A DNA stretch of 64,000 nucleotides from Craspedostauros australis (GCA_026770025.1 JAMXDE010000026.1:682001-746000); one strand, 5' to 3'. Numbered from the stretch's first letter, positions 41,089 to 51,884 are shown. The notes: a model not told the origin generated them from the letters alone. Numbers and translations are program-made.

Positions 41089-44000
41089 ATGACTGAAGTC
41101 AAGCCCGGGCAAGAGCCCGTCCTCTACTGGGCGAAGGAAGAAGCTCGGACCTACCCACGCAACATGTATGTGAAGATGGACGTATACGAGGATCCAAGTG
41201 ATCCAGCCAACACCGACACCGTGGAGACTCAAGTACTCAAGTTCGATGACGGAAGCGCTGAAGAATGGCTCCGTTTCCGCCGGGAATTCGACACGCTGAT
41301 GGCTGCGAAGCGCATGACGACAGCGACCCAGAAGATGGTGCATCTGAACAACCTACTGATGGGAGACGCGCAGAATCGATTCGCAACAGCCGTCCAAGCC
41401 GTACCCGGAAACACCGCCGCTGCTGCAGCACGCAAGCTCAAGGAAGGACTCGCAGCAGTTGGAGTGCCATTCTTCGGACACCCATCGAGCGCGTGGAGAC
41501 GCCAGCGCAACTACATGCGTCAGTACGCAAAGTACGACCATGGTGAGCTGTCTGCCTTCCGTGCGCGGCTGCTGGAGCTCAATCAATACCTCCCATTCAT
41601 GCCAAGCCCAGGCAATGGTAATGTCGCCGCATCCTTCCCTGACTTCGAGTTGGTGGAGATCCTGGATCGTGCAAGCCCAGAGGAGTACTGCCGTGCCCTG
41701 CTCCAAAGCGGGTACCAGGTGTATGAGCACTCCTTTGAGGACCTCTACCGCCGTCTCCTCGACGTGGCAAATAGCTGCCGCCCGGCAAAGAAGAACCACA
41801 GTGCCAAAAAGGGCAAGAAGGCCGAGAAGGGCTTGCGTGGCAACCGGAGCAACAAAGGGCGCAACGACCGCAACAATAAGCGCAAGAACCGCGATAGCGG
41901 CGATGCCCCACCAAAGTGTGGAAGATGCGGCCGAATTGGGCATAATACCAGCGAGTGCTGGAATGACCCAAAGAACGCGGACAGTCGCCCAAGTGGGTGG
42001 CGCGTTCCATACAAGGGCAAAAAGAGTCCTGGCAAGAACGATGAGAGCCTCAACGTGGTCTTGACCCAAGAGGTGTTCAACCAACTTGTCAGCTCCCTGC
42101 CAAGCAAGCGCACCAAGAAGAAGAAACGTCGTATCTCCGATGAGGACGACGAAAATGCCAACTACTTGCGCCAGTTGCAGCAAGCCAATAGTGATAACAG
42201 CTCTACTAGCAGTGACTCAACCAACTATCCCATGACTACTTTAGTCAGTGATGCGACCTGCTATAGCCTGGCTAGTAGAAAGGCAAAGAAGCGAAAGCAG
42301 CATCATGCGTCCACCGAAGTGATCGGTGAGGCCGTGAATAGAGCAGGCAACATAGCCCAGCTCCGCATACTGTTGGATTCTGGTACATCCAGCTGCTTGG
42401 TACTGCGTGAGTTTGCCCCACGAACATTGAAGAATGGGGATGGGGTGACCAAATGGAAGACCATGGGTGGCAGTTTCTGCACATCGAGCCTAGCTATGAT
42501 GCAGTTCGTGCTGCCCGAGTTCCACGGGCGCAAGTCCATACGGTGGACAATGCACGTCGATGAAACGACACAAGCCCAACAGTCCCAGTACGACATGATC
42601 GTTGGGACCGATCTCATGCATGAGCTTGGAATCGACTTGTCGTTCTCCATGAACTCCATGACATGGGACAACGTCACCATTCCAATGAAGAACAGAGGGG
42701 TGCTGACCAACAAGGAAGCGTTGGATGTCGCATACCATGTCGCAATGCAGTCTACACTACTCAATCAAGCAGAAGATAGACAGAAGCGTATCATGGATGC
42801 AGACTATAGTGAGATTGCACTAGACACCTATGTGTCCCAACTGAACCACCTCAACCGGTCACAGCAACAACAATTGCTGGCTACCTTGCAACGGACACCA
42901 CAGACCTTCAAAGGAGGACTTGGTACGTTGAAGATCAAACCTGTTCGTCTAGAGCTCAAGGCAGGGGCCAAGCCATTCCATGGCAAGGCATTCCCTGTTC
43001 CGAAGGCATATGAACAAGTGACAAAGAAAGAGAGCAAACGCTTTGAGAGCATTGGTGTGTGGGAGAAGTTCTCCAACAGTGACTGGGCAGCGCCCAGTTT
43101 CATCCAACCAAAGAAGACCGGTGATGTGCGAGTACTCACGGACTTTCGCGAGCTCAACAAACACCTTAAACGAAGGCCGTACCCATTACCAAAAATACAG
43201 GACATGCTCCAGAAATTGGAACAGTTCAAATACGCGACAGCATTTGATTTGTCCATGGGTTACTACCACATTCCGCTGGACGTCCCCAGCCAAAATCTGT
43301 GTACCACCGTGCTGCCGTGGGGCAAGTATAGGTATAAGAAGCTGCCAATGGGCATCTCCACAGCTCCAGATATTTTCCAGCGCATCATGAACGAGTTGCT
43401 TGGTGACCTCGAATTTGCCTTGGTCTACCTTGATGACATTTTGGTGCTCTCGGACACCAATGACAGTGACGAAGATCACTTGTCAAAATGTCATGTGGTG
43501 CTCGTCCGCCTCCAAGAGGCCGGATTCGCCGTTAACCTGCGCAAGTCGTTCTTCATGATGAAAGAACTAGACTACCTCGGGTATCACCTGACCCAACGCG
43601 GTCTAGAGCCACAGCCCAAGAAAGTGGAAGCGATACAGCGAGTGCTGCCGCCGTCGAATAAACGACAACTAAGACGTTTCTTAGGCATGATTAACTACTA
43701 CCGCGATATGTGGAAGCGTAGGAGCCACACCTTAGCGCCACTCACGACCCTCGCAGCCAAGAATACGAAATGGCACTGGGGCAAAGCGCAACAAGTAGCA
43801 TTCCGTGAAGCCAAACAAATGGTGATGCGAGAAGCAGCTCTAGCATACCCGGACTTCTCCAAGGAGTTCCATGTGCATGCGGATGCGAGTGACTACCAAC
43901 TTGGTGGAGTGATTGCTCAAGAAGGGAAACCCTTGGCATTCTATACTCGCAAGCTAAATGCTGCCCAAACTAGATACACCACAGGAGAGAAAGAACTGCT

Positions 44001-45444
44001 AAGTATAGTCGAAACACTGAAAGCATTCAACAACATTCTCCTTGGTCAGCAAGTAACAATACACACAGATCATCTCAATCTGCTGTACAAGCCGCTATCG
44101 TCTAACCGACTCCAACGATGGCGAATACTACTGGAAGAATACGGACCCACTGTGGTCCATGTGAAGGGAGAGAACAATGTGGTGGCAGATGCCCTCTCAC
44201 GCCTCCCAATGGAACATCGTGACGACGATGTGTCCAACACTACCGAGGAAGAAAGAACCCCACTATCATACATGTCCACAACAGAGACTGAGAGTGCGGA
44301 ATTCCCAATGAAACCAACAACAGTCCAGAAGTACCAACAAAAAGATAAGATATTGCAACAACACATGAAAACTAATAGCAACACAGACTACACGACAAAG
44401 AATGTCGAAGGAGTCCCCCTCATACATTACAAGGACAAGATATTTGTACCAAAAGGCTTACGTGCACGAATAACCGAGTGGTATCACCACTATCTGGTAC
44501 ATCCCGGGCAAACCCGGATGGAGGCAACCATTAGACAACTGTTCTATTGGCCCGGACTGAAGGCAGAGATCGCTGACCACTGCAAGTCCTGCAAACAATG
44601 CCAACTATCAAAGAAGAATCGAAAGAAGTATGGCCACCTCCCTGCAAAGCAAGCGGAGACCAACCCATGGGAACGGGTCAATGTCGACCTCATTGGACCA
44701 TACACCATCACCACTCCATCCAAGCAGAAGCATGAGATGAGAGCAATGACGATGATCGACCCCGCAACAGGATGGTTCGAGATCGCCGCAATCAACAAAC
44801 CAAACAGTGCAGAGACTCAAAGAGCATTCGACAGCCAATGGCTCGCACGCTATCCACGGCCCAGCCAATGTGGATTTGATAATGGAAGCGAATTCAAGCT
44901 ACTGTTCTCGACGATGTGCGACAACTTCGGCATCAAGAAGAAAACTACCACTAGCCATAACCCACAAGGGAATGCAATACTAGAACGCATTCACCAAGTG
45001 CTGGGAGATGCATTCCGGACGTTCCAGCTTGACAAGCAGGAACATAGTGGAACGCAACCGTGGGAACCATTCCTCACAGCAGTGGCATATGCAGTACGCA
45101 CAACGTACCACACTACTCTCCAGGCCACACCCGGACAGTTGGTGTTTGGTCGCGATATGCTCCTTCCAGTGCGCTTCAAGGTTGATTGGGCTCACATAGC
45201 CAAGCGCAAGCAAGAAGCAATCAACCGCTCCAACAATAGGGAGAACTCCAAGCGCATTGCGCACAAGTATAAAATTGGAGACAAGGTACTCGTGACGAAG
45301 CCTGGACTCCTACCCAAGATGGCACAGCCACGGGAAGGACCGTTCACCGTCAAGGAAGTCTTTACGAATGGGACACTCCTAGTCCGAAAGGGTATCATCA
45401 CCGAGCGCATCAACATACGCCGGATCACCCCGTTCTTCGAGTAG
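41089..45444 (+). CDS. Gypsy gag-pol polyprotein
   Basis: 1451 residues from the first ATG (MTEVKPGQEPVLYW). Order: Gag; Lys/Arg-rich segment; CCHC knuckle CGRCGRIGHNTSEC near residue 277; protease LLDSGTSS near 430; reverse transcriptase VLTDFRELNKHLKRRPYPLP and YLDD near 780; RNase H HADASDYQLGG near 929; integrase HHCC zinc region (HHYLVHPGQTR ... CKSCKQC) near 1135-1170 and the DDE core with VDLIGPY, FDNGSEF and NPQGNAILERIHQ. RT before integrase marks Ty3/gypsy. No chromodomain is evident; the protein ends RRITPFFE. The frame is unbroken, so it is likely still functional. Confidence 0.95.
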   Translation: MTEVKPGQEPVLYWAKEEARTYPRNMYVKMDVYEDPSDPANTDTVETQVLKFDDGSAEEWLRFRREFDTLMAAKRMTTATQKMVHLNNLLMGDAQNRFATAVQAVPGNTAAAAARKLKEGLAAVGVPFFGHPSSAWRRQRNYMRQYAKYDHGELSAFRARLLELNQYLPFMPSPGNGNVAASFPDFELVEILDRASPEEYCRALLQSGYQVYEHSFEDLYRRLLDVANSCRPAKKNHSAKKGKKAEKGLRGNRSNKGRNDRNNKRKNRDSGDAPPKCGRCGRIGHNTSECWNDPKNADSRPSGWRVPYKGKKSPGKNDESLNVVLTQEVFNQLVSSLPSKRTKKKKRRISDEDDENANYLRQLQQANSDNSSTSSDSTNYPMTTLVSDATCYSLASRKAKKRKQHHASTEVIGEAVNRAGNIAQLRILLDSGTSSCLVLREFAPRTLKNGDGVTKWKTMGGSFCTSSLAMMQFVLPEFHGRKSIRWTMHVDETTQAQQSQYDMIVGTDLMHELGIDLSFSMNSMTWDNVTIPMKNRGVLTNKEALDVAYHVAMQSTLLNQAEDRQKRIMDADYSEIALDTYVSQLNHLNRSQQQQLLATLQRTPQTFKGGLGTLKIKPVRLELKAGAKPFHGKAFPVPKAYEQVTKKESKRFESIGVWEKFSNSDWAAPSFIQPKKTGDVRVLTDFRELNKHLKRRPYPLPKIQDMLQKLEQFKYATAFDLSMGYYHIPLDVPSQNLCTTVLPWGKYRYKKLPMGISTAPDIFQRIMNELLGDLEFALVYLDDILVLSDTNDSDEDHLSKCHVVLVRLQEAGFAVNLRKSFFMMKELDYLGYHLTQRGLEPQPKKVEAIQRVLPPSNKRQLRRFLGMINYYRDMWKRRSHTLAPLTTLAAKNTKWHWGKAQQVAFREAKQMVMREAALAYPDFSKEFHVHADASDYQLGGVIAQEGKPLAFYTRKLNAAQTRYTTGEKELLSIVETLKAFNNILLGQQVTIHTDHLNLLYKPLSSNRLQRWRILLEEYGPTVVHVKGENNVVADALSRLPMEHRDDDVSNTTEEERTPLSYMSTTETESAEFPMKPTTVQKYQQKDKILQQHMKTNSNTDYTTKNVEGVPLIHYKDKIFVPKGLRARITEWYHHYLVHPGQTRMEATIRQLFYWPGLKAEIADHCKSCKQCQLSKKNRKKYGHLPAKQAETNPWERVNVDLIGPYTITTPSKQKHEMRAMTMIDPATGWFEIAAINKPNSAETQRAFDSQWLARYPRPSQCGFDNGSEFKLLFSTMCDNFGIKKKTTTSHNPQGNAILERIHQVLGDAFRTFQLDKQEHSGTQPWEPFLTAVAYAVRTTYHTTLQATPGQLVFGRDMLLPVRFKVDWAHIAKRKQEAINRSNNRENSKRIAHKYKIGDKVLVTKPGLLPKMAQPREGPFTVKEVFTNGTLLVRKGIITERINIRRITPFFE

Positions 45445-45462
45445 TGCCCATCGGGAAGCGAA

Positions 45463-45867
45463 TGACCTAGACTGATAACTAGCTAGAATATCCTAGTCTC
45501 CCAATTGAGTCCAGTCATGTATCTACTGTTGCCAGCACTGGATCGAGTCCGGTAACGTCCGTGACTGAGACCAGTCAGTCGAGTCCAACCATGCAAGACT
45601 CAACTCAGTCGTAACTGCAGGGCCAACATATGGAAAACATGCCACCACCAAACTTGATGCCAAAACATGGAAGCAAGTAAATGAGCGACCAGGTGGCGCA
45701 GGTTTGGAATTCAGGCGTGGTTCTTGGAACAGGCACGGAATAAGCAGAGACGGCATGGCAGAGTGCGCTACTTGTGGAGTAACGCAAAGTAGAGCAGGTG
45801 GAGGCAAGAAGGAAGGAAGGTAATCATAATCTACAATTATCCCTCAATCGTCTGCTGGCATAAGGCA
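45463..45867 (+). repeat. 3' LTR of gypsy element (405 bp)
   Basis: Identical to 40612-41016; followed by CAAGG. Confidence 0.93.
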
Positions 45868-45976
45868 CAAGGGTGAGAGCCTTGGCATTCTTGGAGGCCA
45901 GGTACAGGGCAGCGTCGTTGCCCATTCCGGAGCTGGCACCGGTAATCAGATAGATCTTGCCTTCTTGAGTGGTCAT

Positions 45977-47234
45977 GATTGTTGGTGGAGTAGTAGGAGT
46001 ATTTGTTGTTGCGGTTGCGCTTTTGGTTGTTGGAAGATTGCTTTTTGTGAGCTGATCAGGATGGTTGGTCAAAGAAACACATGGGGAGAGATCGAGAAAG
46101 ATGCTGTTGATGTGATAGTTCAAGCACAAACAGAAGCACATGCACTAGCATTAGCACAAGTCCTCGTATGTGAGCATGATGCAATGCAGAGAGTTGAATA
46201 AAACAGTTCTGAACATCGCCAGAACTCATGTTGTGATAGTGACGACCACAGAAGATGCCAGCAGATGCTTCGTCGGAATTCGAAAGATCTCGATCATGTT
46301 CTTCGGCGAAGTTTCGCAGACGGATAGCCACAAACCGACCATTGCGGGAGGAACCGCATTCATTCCATTCGGTTCCATCGTGGGCGCCTGTACATACCAT
46401 CTAACATATTCTCTCTATCTATTTATCTATCTATCTATTGACTGATTGACTGATTGACTGACTGATTGATTGACTGATTGACTGATTGATTGATTGACGA
46501 CATGTTGGTAACGTAACGAGACGAGAACAACCAAATCGAGATCGCAACGGGGCAAAGCGCAGAACTGCCCTGTCTCTGTGTCTCTCTGAACCACCGCTCC
46601 TCGTCAACCCGATCGACATAGTCTGCGATGATGTCACTAGCACCACCGCCACTATTCGCACTTCTATGGTACTATACGTGTATGGAATCCATGGTATTCT
46701 CTACCCTCGAAGAGGCCTCCTCGTTCTCTCTTTTGTCCATCTCCGTCCGCCACGGCCACAGCGCGCTGTTCTGCCTCTTGTTTCGTTGCAGGCTTGTTAC
46801 GAATACACTGTGTGACACATGTTCCGTCTGGCCCTTCATCATGGGGAAGCAGATTTCGACGAGCACTTGTTCGTGTTAAAGGAACTTGTTATCGGACATA
46901 GCTCCAATTTATTGTTTTTCTGTCTTATTTTCATATCAATCTGTTTTCAGTCGTGGATATTATTCATCATTTCTGTAACATTGTGAGAAACATCCATGAA
47001 AATGGAAGAAGCAATTGTTTAGGTCGGTTTCTGACACAAAAAGATGATTTCGAAACCAAGCGAGATGGAAGTTTTGACGCAGACTCAGAACAGCAACAAC
47101 AACAACAACAACAACAACACTTCGCACAACTCTCGCGCTTCGAACATCTGCGATCGCTCAAAACCCACACCTTGACAGAGGCTGCGCTCCATCGCACATC
47201 ATTGCTTAGCATTGGAAAACATCGCATTGCAACC
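45977..47234. other. Divergent intergenic region (SDR and UBL-type gene promoters)
   Basis: No gene recognised. It lies between the start codons of two divergently read genes, so it should contain both promoters. A simple-repeat block of TATC and TGATTGAC units lies at 46413-46497. A frame upstream of 47235 is open and includes a polyQ-like CAA run (47095-47122) but has no ATG of its own. Confidence 0.5.
46413..46497. repeat. Simple repeats: (CTAT)n then (TGATTGAC)n
   Basis: Imperfect tetranucleotide and octanucleotide tandem units in succession. Confidence 0.85.
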
Positions 47235-49295
47235 ATGAGTGGTGACGGCGCAAGCAGCCAAAGCAGCGATGCTCTATCCATCTGCTTTGTGTCGAAGAAG
47301 GGGCGCAAGGTCGCTTCCATCTCCAAGACGGCCTCCCTCAAGGATCTGCACGATCTTGCGTCTTCTTCCTTTGGAGGGTCGTTGCAAGTCTCCAGTTTGA
47401 AGTGCGGGTTCCCCCCAAAGTCCCTGTCGCGTTCCTCGGAGGCGACAGTGTCAAGCGTGGTGCAACCGCAGGAGAGGATTCATGTGCAGTTCAGTGTGAA
47501 TGGAAGTTCAGACGTGGATACAGCGAATGGCACGAATGCAGGCACAGTCACCACCAGCACCGGGCTGAAACGGTCCAAACGTGCGGCATCCAAGCGTGCT
47601 TCGGCGGCGATGCCGGCAATCATCAAGGCGCAAGAGGATGCGATGCAGCAGCAGACGAGTAGATCAAGTTCCAATTCCAGGTCTTCGAACAGACAGAACC
47701 GGTCCACCGGACCGTTGGCAGGGGGCAATGTAGCAGGCTTTGGAGCATCAGCAAGAGCAGGGAGGAAGCCATCGGCGCGATCCGCTGCCGCAAAGCGACC
47801 GGCACGCGCGCGGCTGAGCGCAGCAGCAGGAGATGGGAGACGCCTGGATAGTGGCGAGATTGTAAAGAATCCTTCATCCAAACGGCGACGTGTTGCCGGT
47901 TCCAAAGCGTCGTCACCGTTGGCAAGGCAGAAGCACTCTTCGGATATGTCGGAGGCGTTGTTGGATGCATTGAATCACAAGGGGAAGATGGGCCAGGTCC
48001 TTCGCAAGGGCATGAAAAATGCGGTGCAATCCAGCTACGAAACCAGCCGAGCCTTTGCCAGACTGGCTGCCATCCAATCCGACAAGTATACTATCACAAC
48101 GAACGGTCACAGTGGTGATGGAAGAAGTACTGAGGCCACAACCACGGGCACGTTCGTTGTCAGCTTTTCTGGATCCGTGGACAAGAGAAAGATTACGGAG
48201 TCCGTTGATTCGATTCCCCGCGAAGTCCTCGAGGCTGTCATCAAAGGCATCCACGCGTCCAACCGTGAAGCGTTGCGTCCCGAGAATCTCTCCCTGCTCT
48301 CTCCCAGGGTACTTTGGAGTCTCGTGCACCACTTCCCCAACCATCCATCGGTCGATGACTGCTTGCGACTGATTTTGCCGGACCTGGACTGGTCATTTTT
48401 GCGCCGTCGGGCAGTCCAGCTGTCGGCCAAGGCCAAGGAGAATCTCCGACAGCAGGAAAGCATCGAGCACGCTGCCGGCGGCGGAAACAGCGAAGACGCT
48501 GCCAACAGTGCGGCGGGCGCAGCCGAAGCAATTCTGGCTGTGGAACATGCCATGGAGCATTTGCAGCAGAGCGAACGGTCGAGGCGCACGTCCGAAATGG
48601 CAGCAGCAGCAGAGGCCCGGATGCAACGCGAGCGGGGACAGGGAGACCATCAACCGCAACAGCAAGGCGGCAACGTCGATGATACTGCGGAACCATCTCG
48701 GAGTTGGCATCTCGTCACGCCATCTGAAACTGACCGCGAGGAACTGGAGCAGTGCATTCGCCAAGCTCCTCCAAGGCTCCCAGGATCGATGTCCCAGGAA
48801 GGTGTTGTTGACAGCAGCTGCGGCGATGTTGGTAGCGTGGATGAAGACAGACTGCAGCATCTGATCGACGCAATGCTTGAGGCAGAGATAGATATTCACA
48901 ACTGGAGGCAGTTGGCCGACGTGACGGACGTTCCCGCTTTGGCGCAGCGGTTGAAGATGACAGAACAGCAGGTGCAGACTTGGGTTGATTTCGCGCAGGG
49001 CGAATCAGTGGGTGAGATCATGGTGGAGGTATGCGGTAACAACTTGCCCGCTGTGGAGCAACTCACCATGCACGCCCGAACAGGAACGCCCAAGGATTTA
49101 GCCGCGTGGCGAAGCATTCCGGAGATGTTGATAGATGCAATCCAGCAGGCGTCGTCCGATACTGCTTTTGCGAAGGCACGAGGAGAAGTGGATGTGGAAT
49201 TGGACGTGGAAACACTTCGAATTTGGTGTAACCGAGCGCATGAGCTGTTGCATCACGTCGAATGGCTCAATTGGTACGCAACGCCGGTGGAGTAA
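47235..49295 (+). CDS. Unidentified protein with ubiquitin-like N-terminus
   Basis: 686 residues from ATG 47235 (MSGDGASSQSSDALSICF). The frame is open further upstream, but only through non-ATG codons and a CAA repeat, so this ATG is preferred. Residues about 15-90 look like a ubiquitin/UBX-like fold (SLKDLHDLASSSF, LKCGFPPKSL), similar in style to the N-terminus of OTU1-type proteins. Next come a Ser/Arg/Gln-rich basic linker, a conserved-looking block (YETSRAFARLAAI, LLSPRVLWSLVHHFP) and a helical C-terminus. A role in ubiquitin or proteasome biology is only a guess; I cannot name the family. Basic stretches suggest a nuclear protein. Confidence 0.75.
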   Translation: MSGDGASSQSSDALSICFVSKKGRKVASISKTASLKDLHDLASSSFGGSLQVSSLKCGFPPKSLSRSSEATVSSVVQPQERIHVQFSVNGSSDVDTANGTNAGTVTTSTGLKRSKRAASKRASAAMPAIIKAQEDAMQQQTSRSSSNSRSSNRQNRSTGPLAGGNVAGFGASARAGRKPSARSAAAKRPARARLSAAAGDGRRLDSGEIVKNPSSKRRRVAGSKASSPLARQKHSSDMSEALLDALNHKGKMGQVLRKGMKNAVQSSYETSRAFARLAAIQSDKYTITTNGHSGDGRSTEATTTGTFVVSFSGSVDKRKITESVDSIPREVLEAVIKGIHASNREALRPENLSLLSPRVLWSLVHHFPNHPSVDDCLRLILPDLDWSFLRRRAVQLSAKAKENLRQQESIEHAAGGGNSEDAANSAAGAAEAILAVEHAMEHLQQSERSRRTSEMAAAAEARMQRERGQGDHQPQQQGGNVDDTAEPSRSWHLVTPSETDREELEQCIRQAPPRLPGSMSQEGVVDSSCGDVGSVDEDRLQHLIDAMLEAEIDIHNWRQLADVTDVPALAQRLKMTEQQVQTWVDFAQGESVGEIMVEVCGNNLPAVEQLTMHARTGTPKDLAAWRSIPEMLIDAIQQASSDTAFAKARGEVDVELDVETLRIWCNRAHELLHHVEWLNWYATPVE

Positions 49296-49521
49296 GCAAC
49301 TATAGAGAGCAGAACAAAGCAGAGCACAAATCTCTAGAGAGAGAGAGAGAGAGAGAGAGAGCAAGAGGGATGGAAAGTGAAGAAGCAATCGAGCGGAGAT
49401 CGAAGCTACCAATACCAACATTATCAATACGTATCGTGTTCTGCTACAAATACTCTTCGTACGCCATCCTCGCGTGTACTCTAGAATTGTATGGAACTGC
49501 ACTCTCTCCCATCCTGATCGT
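49296..49521. other. Convergent spacer with (GA)n microsatellite
   Basis: Between the 3' ends of the UBL-type gene and the SFT2 gene; (GA)n at about 49335-49361. Nothing else seen. Confidence 0.6.
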
Positions 49522-50952
49522 TCACGTCTCCACAAGCGGTATTGGTGATTCGTTGAGACCCAGCGTCCGCTTTGCCATGCGTATTGCCGTGTTGCGTCCG
49601 TAGGGAATGTAGCTGAGCGAGTACCAGCAGCTGGCGCAGAATTGGACCATGATGCACGTGATGAGTAGGAATAGCTTGAGCTCCCAGAGCAGAGGTATGA
49701 AGACAAGCACCAAGGTGATGACGAGGCAGGAGAGGTAGACCACCGAGGTCCATTTGCGCTTGTTGTCGAACATGTTGTTGAATTGTCGCTTGGGACCGCA
49801 GAGAAACCAGCTGGCTCCAAGGGAAAGCAGATGTCCAAGAGTGTAGTTGAGGGCGAAGGGTACAGGACGTCCTTCAACGAGCTGGATGAAGAATTTGAAT
49901 GACATGAACGTGATGAGATCTGTGTGTTTTGTTTTGTCGTTGTTGTCAATGTTGTCGTTGTGGTTGTCGTCGTTGGTTGATAATTGCCGGGAATTTCAGT
50001 GAGAAGAAGAAGATGATGGCGATGATGAAGGAGGAGGAAGAGAAGACAAGATATCCCAGCATGGAGAGTGTACGGTGAGTTACTCATACCTATCCATGTG
50101 TCGATGAAGAAACGCATGCTCTATGACACATGCAATTCAATGAGATTGATCCTGATGATTTCTCCAATGAAACAGATTGAAGCAGCGCACGAACATGATG
50201 GCACAATACAATGCTTTGCACCTTGCTCTTCGCCAGAGCGACTTGTCATCTGTGGTTCCATATGATCACGCAGTCTCTTTCCACCTCATCATTCGCTTCT
50301 GACTCACAACCGACGCCGAAGCAAACGCCAAAGCCGATGACTCTCTGTTTTGTGTTTGTATGTGTGTGTTTGTTGATTGCGTAACGTGGAAAGTACGGGT
50401 ATGGTTGTCACCAGGATCACATGCATGTCCATGTTGACGTTCATGTCCACGTTGATGTTCATGTCCACGTTGACGATTAGATGGTCAGCAGCGTCGGTAG
50501 CAAGGTCATGTGGCATTCATAATGATGTATTGCGTGGCATGGAGGGAGAGTAGCAAAGAAGGGAGCACGAGACAGACAATGCTGTGTGAGGCTAGGGAAG
50601 CGATTTGGAAAAAAGCTCCGAGGTGGCCAAGTGGAAAGCCGCACTTCGCTGAGATTGCTCCAGCCTATTATATAATATATATCATTGGAGCACTGATAGT
50701 GCATGAAATACATGCGGAACGCACCTGCTGGAATGTGAGGTCGGGACACAGGAGATCCCCAACGTCCATGAGGATGCCGGATCTCTCCGATTGCTGCGAC
50801 TCCTGGTCCGCTGCTTCCGCCGCCCGTCGCTCCTGATCCACCTCTTCCTGGCTCTTGAGTCCCACCATCAGCTTGGCTTGATCCAGGGCGCCGCTCGATG
50901 CCTTGCGAAAGCCATCCAACGATGGTCTCGTGATGCCATCCAGTCCCCCCAT
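49522..50952 (-). CDS. SFT2: SFT2-like vesicle transport protein (three exons, one of 31 nt)
   Basis: Proposed CDS complement(join(49522..49919,50090..50120,50725..50952)), 218 residues. Exon 1 (76 codons) is a soluble acidic N-terminus ending DLTFQQ; GT follows (GTGCGT). The 31-nt micro-exon encodes SMRFFIDTWI and is bordered by CATAG and GTATGAG. Exon 3 follows CACACAG and holds the membrane part: ALNYTLGHLLSLGASWFLCGP, a second helix pair and ASCWYSLSYIPYGR, the Got1/Sft2 family signature. Sft2 proteins act in fusion of endosome-derived vesicles with the Golgi. Phases fit (0, then 1), which supports the model. The head-to-head neighbour is the polyamine fusion gene. Exon 2 is inferred from splice sites and frame only. 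Confidence 0.82.
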
Positions 50953-51884
50953 GTTCTTTGATGCGATTGCTGCGAGAGTATGGTCCGAGTATCAGTATCA
51001 GTATTAGTATTAGTATTAGTATTTGTGCAAGTATGCGTGAGATATTGAACGAGGAGTTGTACTGGTATAATAGAATACGATCTATTATAGAATAGGTATG
51101 TATGGCCGCTTGTCGGTGATGGAGCGTCGGTGCAATGGCGATCTCGATGGATGTCCACATTGAGGGAGAGATGGTGGAGTGGAGTGCGCGGTCGAACAAC
51201 CAAGAAACAGACATTGAAAAGGACCGTTGCGAAATGCGCGCGAAAAACAGGAAGCGCCATTGTCATCGCGTTGTTCTGCAGATGTTCCGAGCACGATTCA
51301 TCTGGTCGAGTCGATTTAGCAGACTCAATCTGTTCCAGAGGCACGCAACAGCGATCGAAGTAATCATGAGTGTGGTTTCAACGGTCGCAAATCCGAGACA
51401 AAAGCAGCATGTGTGTCGCACAAGACATGTATGAGACTCCGTTGAGACAAGATCAAATTGAGAGAGGAGCGCATTGGTTGTGTATGCGCGTCTCGCGATT
51501 CCACTTGAACACGAGCTACCACGCGCAGTTTGAAAAGTACGTGAGAGTATTCACGCAGCCGCGCGGTGATGACAGCAGTGACAGCGTTTGTCGTGTTGTC
51601 ATGGTTGCCGCAGCGCGGTTTGGGGCTCGTTGTTTCTCTTCTCGACTTGCCGCCAATCTCAGGGTTGGGCAGATCATCATAGATTTCATCACTGCTCAAA
51701 CATCACATCGTCGTGTTGATCAAAACTTGAGGCAGTAGCAGTAACAGCGACAGCAGCAAAGTCGGAGCGCCCTGTCAGTTGACATATAGTAGTGTTCTGT
51801 AGTATAGTATAGTATAATATCACAATATCATAGAATACTGTGCAAACACAAGTCCAGAGCGTGGAAAGAAGCAAGCAAACGAAG
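50953..51884. promoter_or_regulatory. Shared upstream region of SFT2 and the polyamine fusion gene
   Basis: 932 bp between two divergent start codons. It contains an (AGTATT)n-like repeat at about 50990-51025 and TATA-like AT-rich stretches near 51800-51830 (TATAGTATAGTATAATAT), just before the fusion gene. Small frames here lack domains. Confidence 0.5.

Larger units (their letters stand above)
40612..45867 (+). mobile_element. Ty3/gypsy retrotransposon, recent insertion
   Basis: 5256 bp; 405-bp LTRs 40612-41016 and 45463-45867 are identical by eye, with TG..CA ends. Target duplication CAAGG (40607-40611 and 45868-45872). One intact gag-pol frame. The tract GGGAAGCGAA before the 3' LTR may be the polypurine tract. 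The 5' LTR is followed by a perfect 12-bp palindrome rather than an obvious tRNA-complementary site. Confidence 0.95.
39698..45976 (-). pseudogene. Short-chain dehydrogenase/reductase gene broken by a gypsy element
   Basis: Reads leftward: first exon part 45976-45868, second part 40611-40366, intron 40365-40146 (GTAAGT..TTTACAG), last exon 40145-39698. Classical SDR motifs are present: TGASSGMG for NAD(P) binding, NAG, a catalytic SSCMG serine region and YSASK (Tyr and Lys). The gypsy element 40612-45867 sits in codon 37 with a CAAGG duplication. Without it the frame runs through about 267 codons, giving the usual SDR length. The substrate cannot be inferred. As it stands, the gene encodes only a short N-terminal piece ending in the LTR. 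Because the insertion is so young, other alleles may be intact. Confidence 0.9.

Noticed and set aside
46413-46497. Tandem repeat considered as a CRISPR-like array
   Set aside because: Units are 4 to 8 bp with no spacers; it is a plain microsatellite.
51364-51738. Two overlapping frames of about 110-120 codons between SFT2 and the fusion gene
   Set aside because: They overlap on opposite strands, show no domains and lie in the divergent promoter region.
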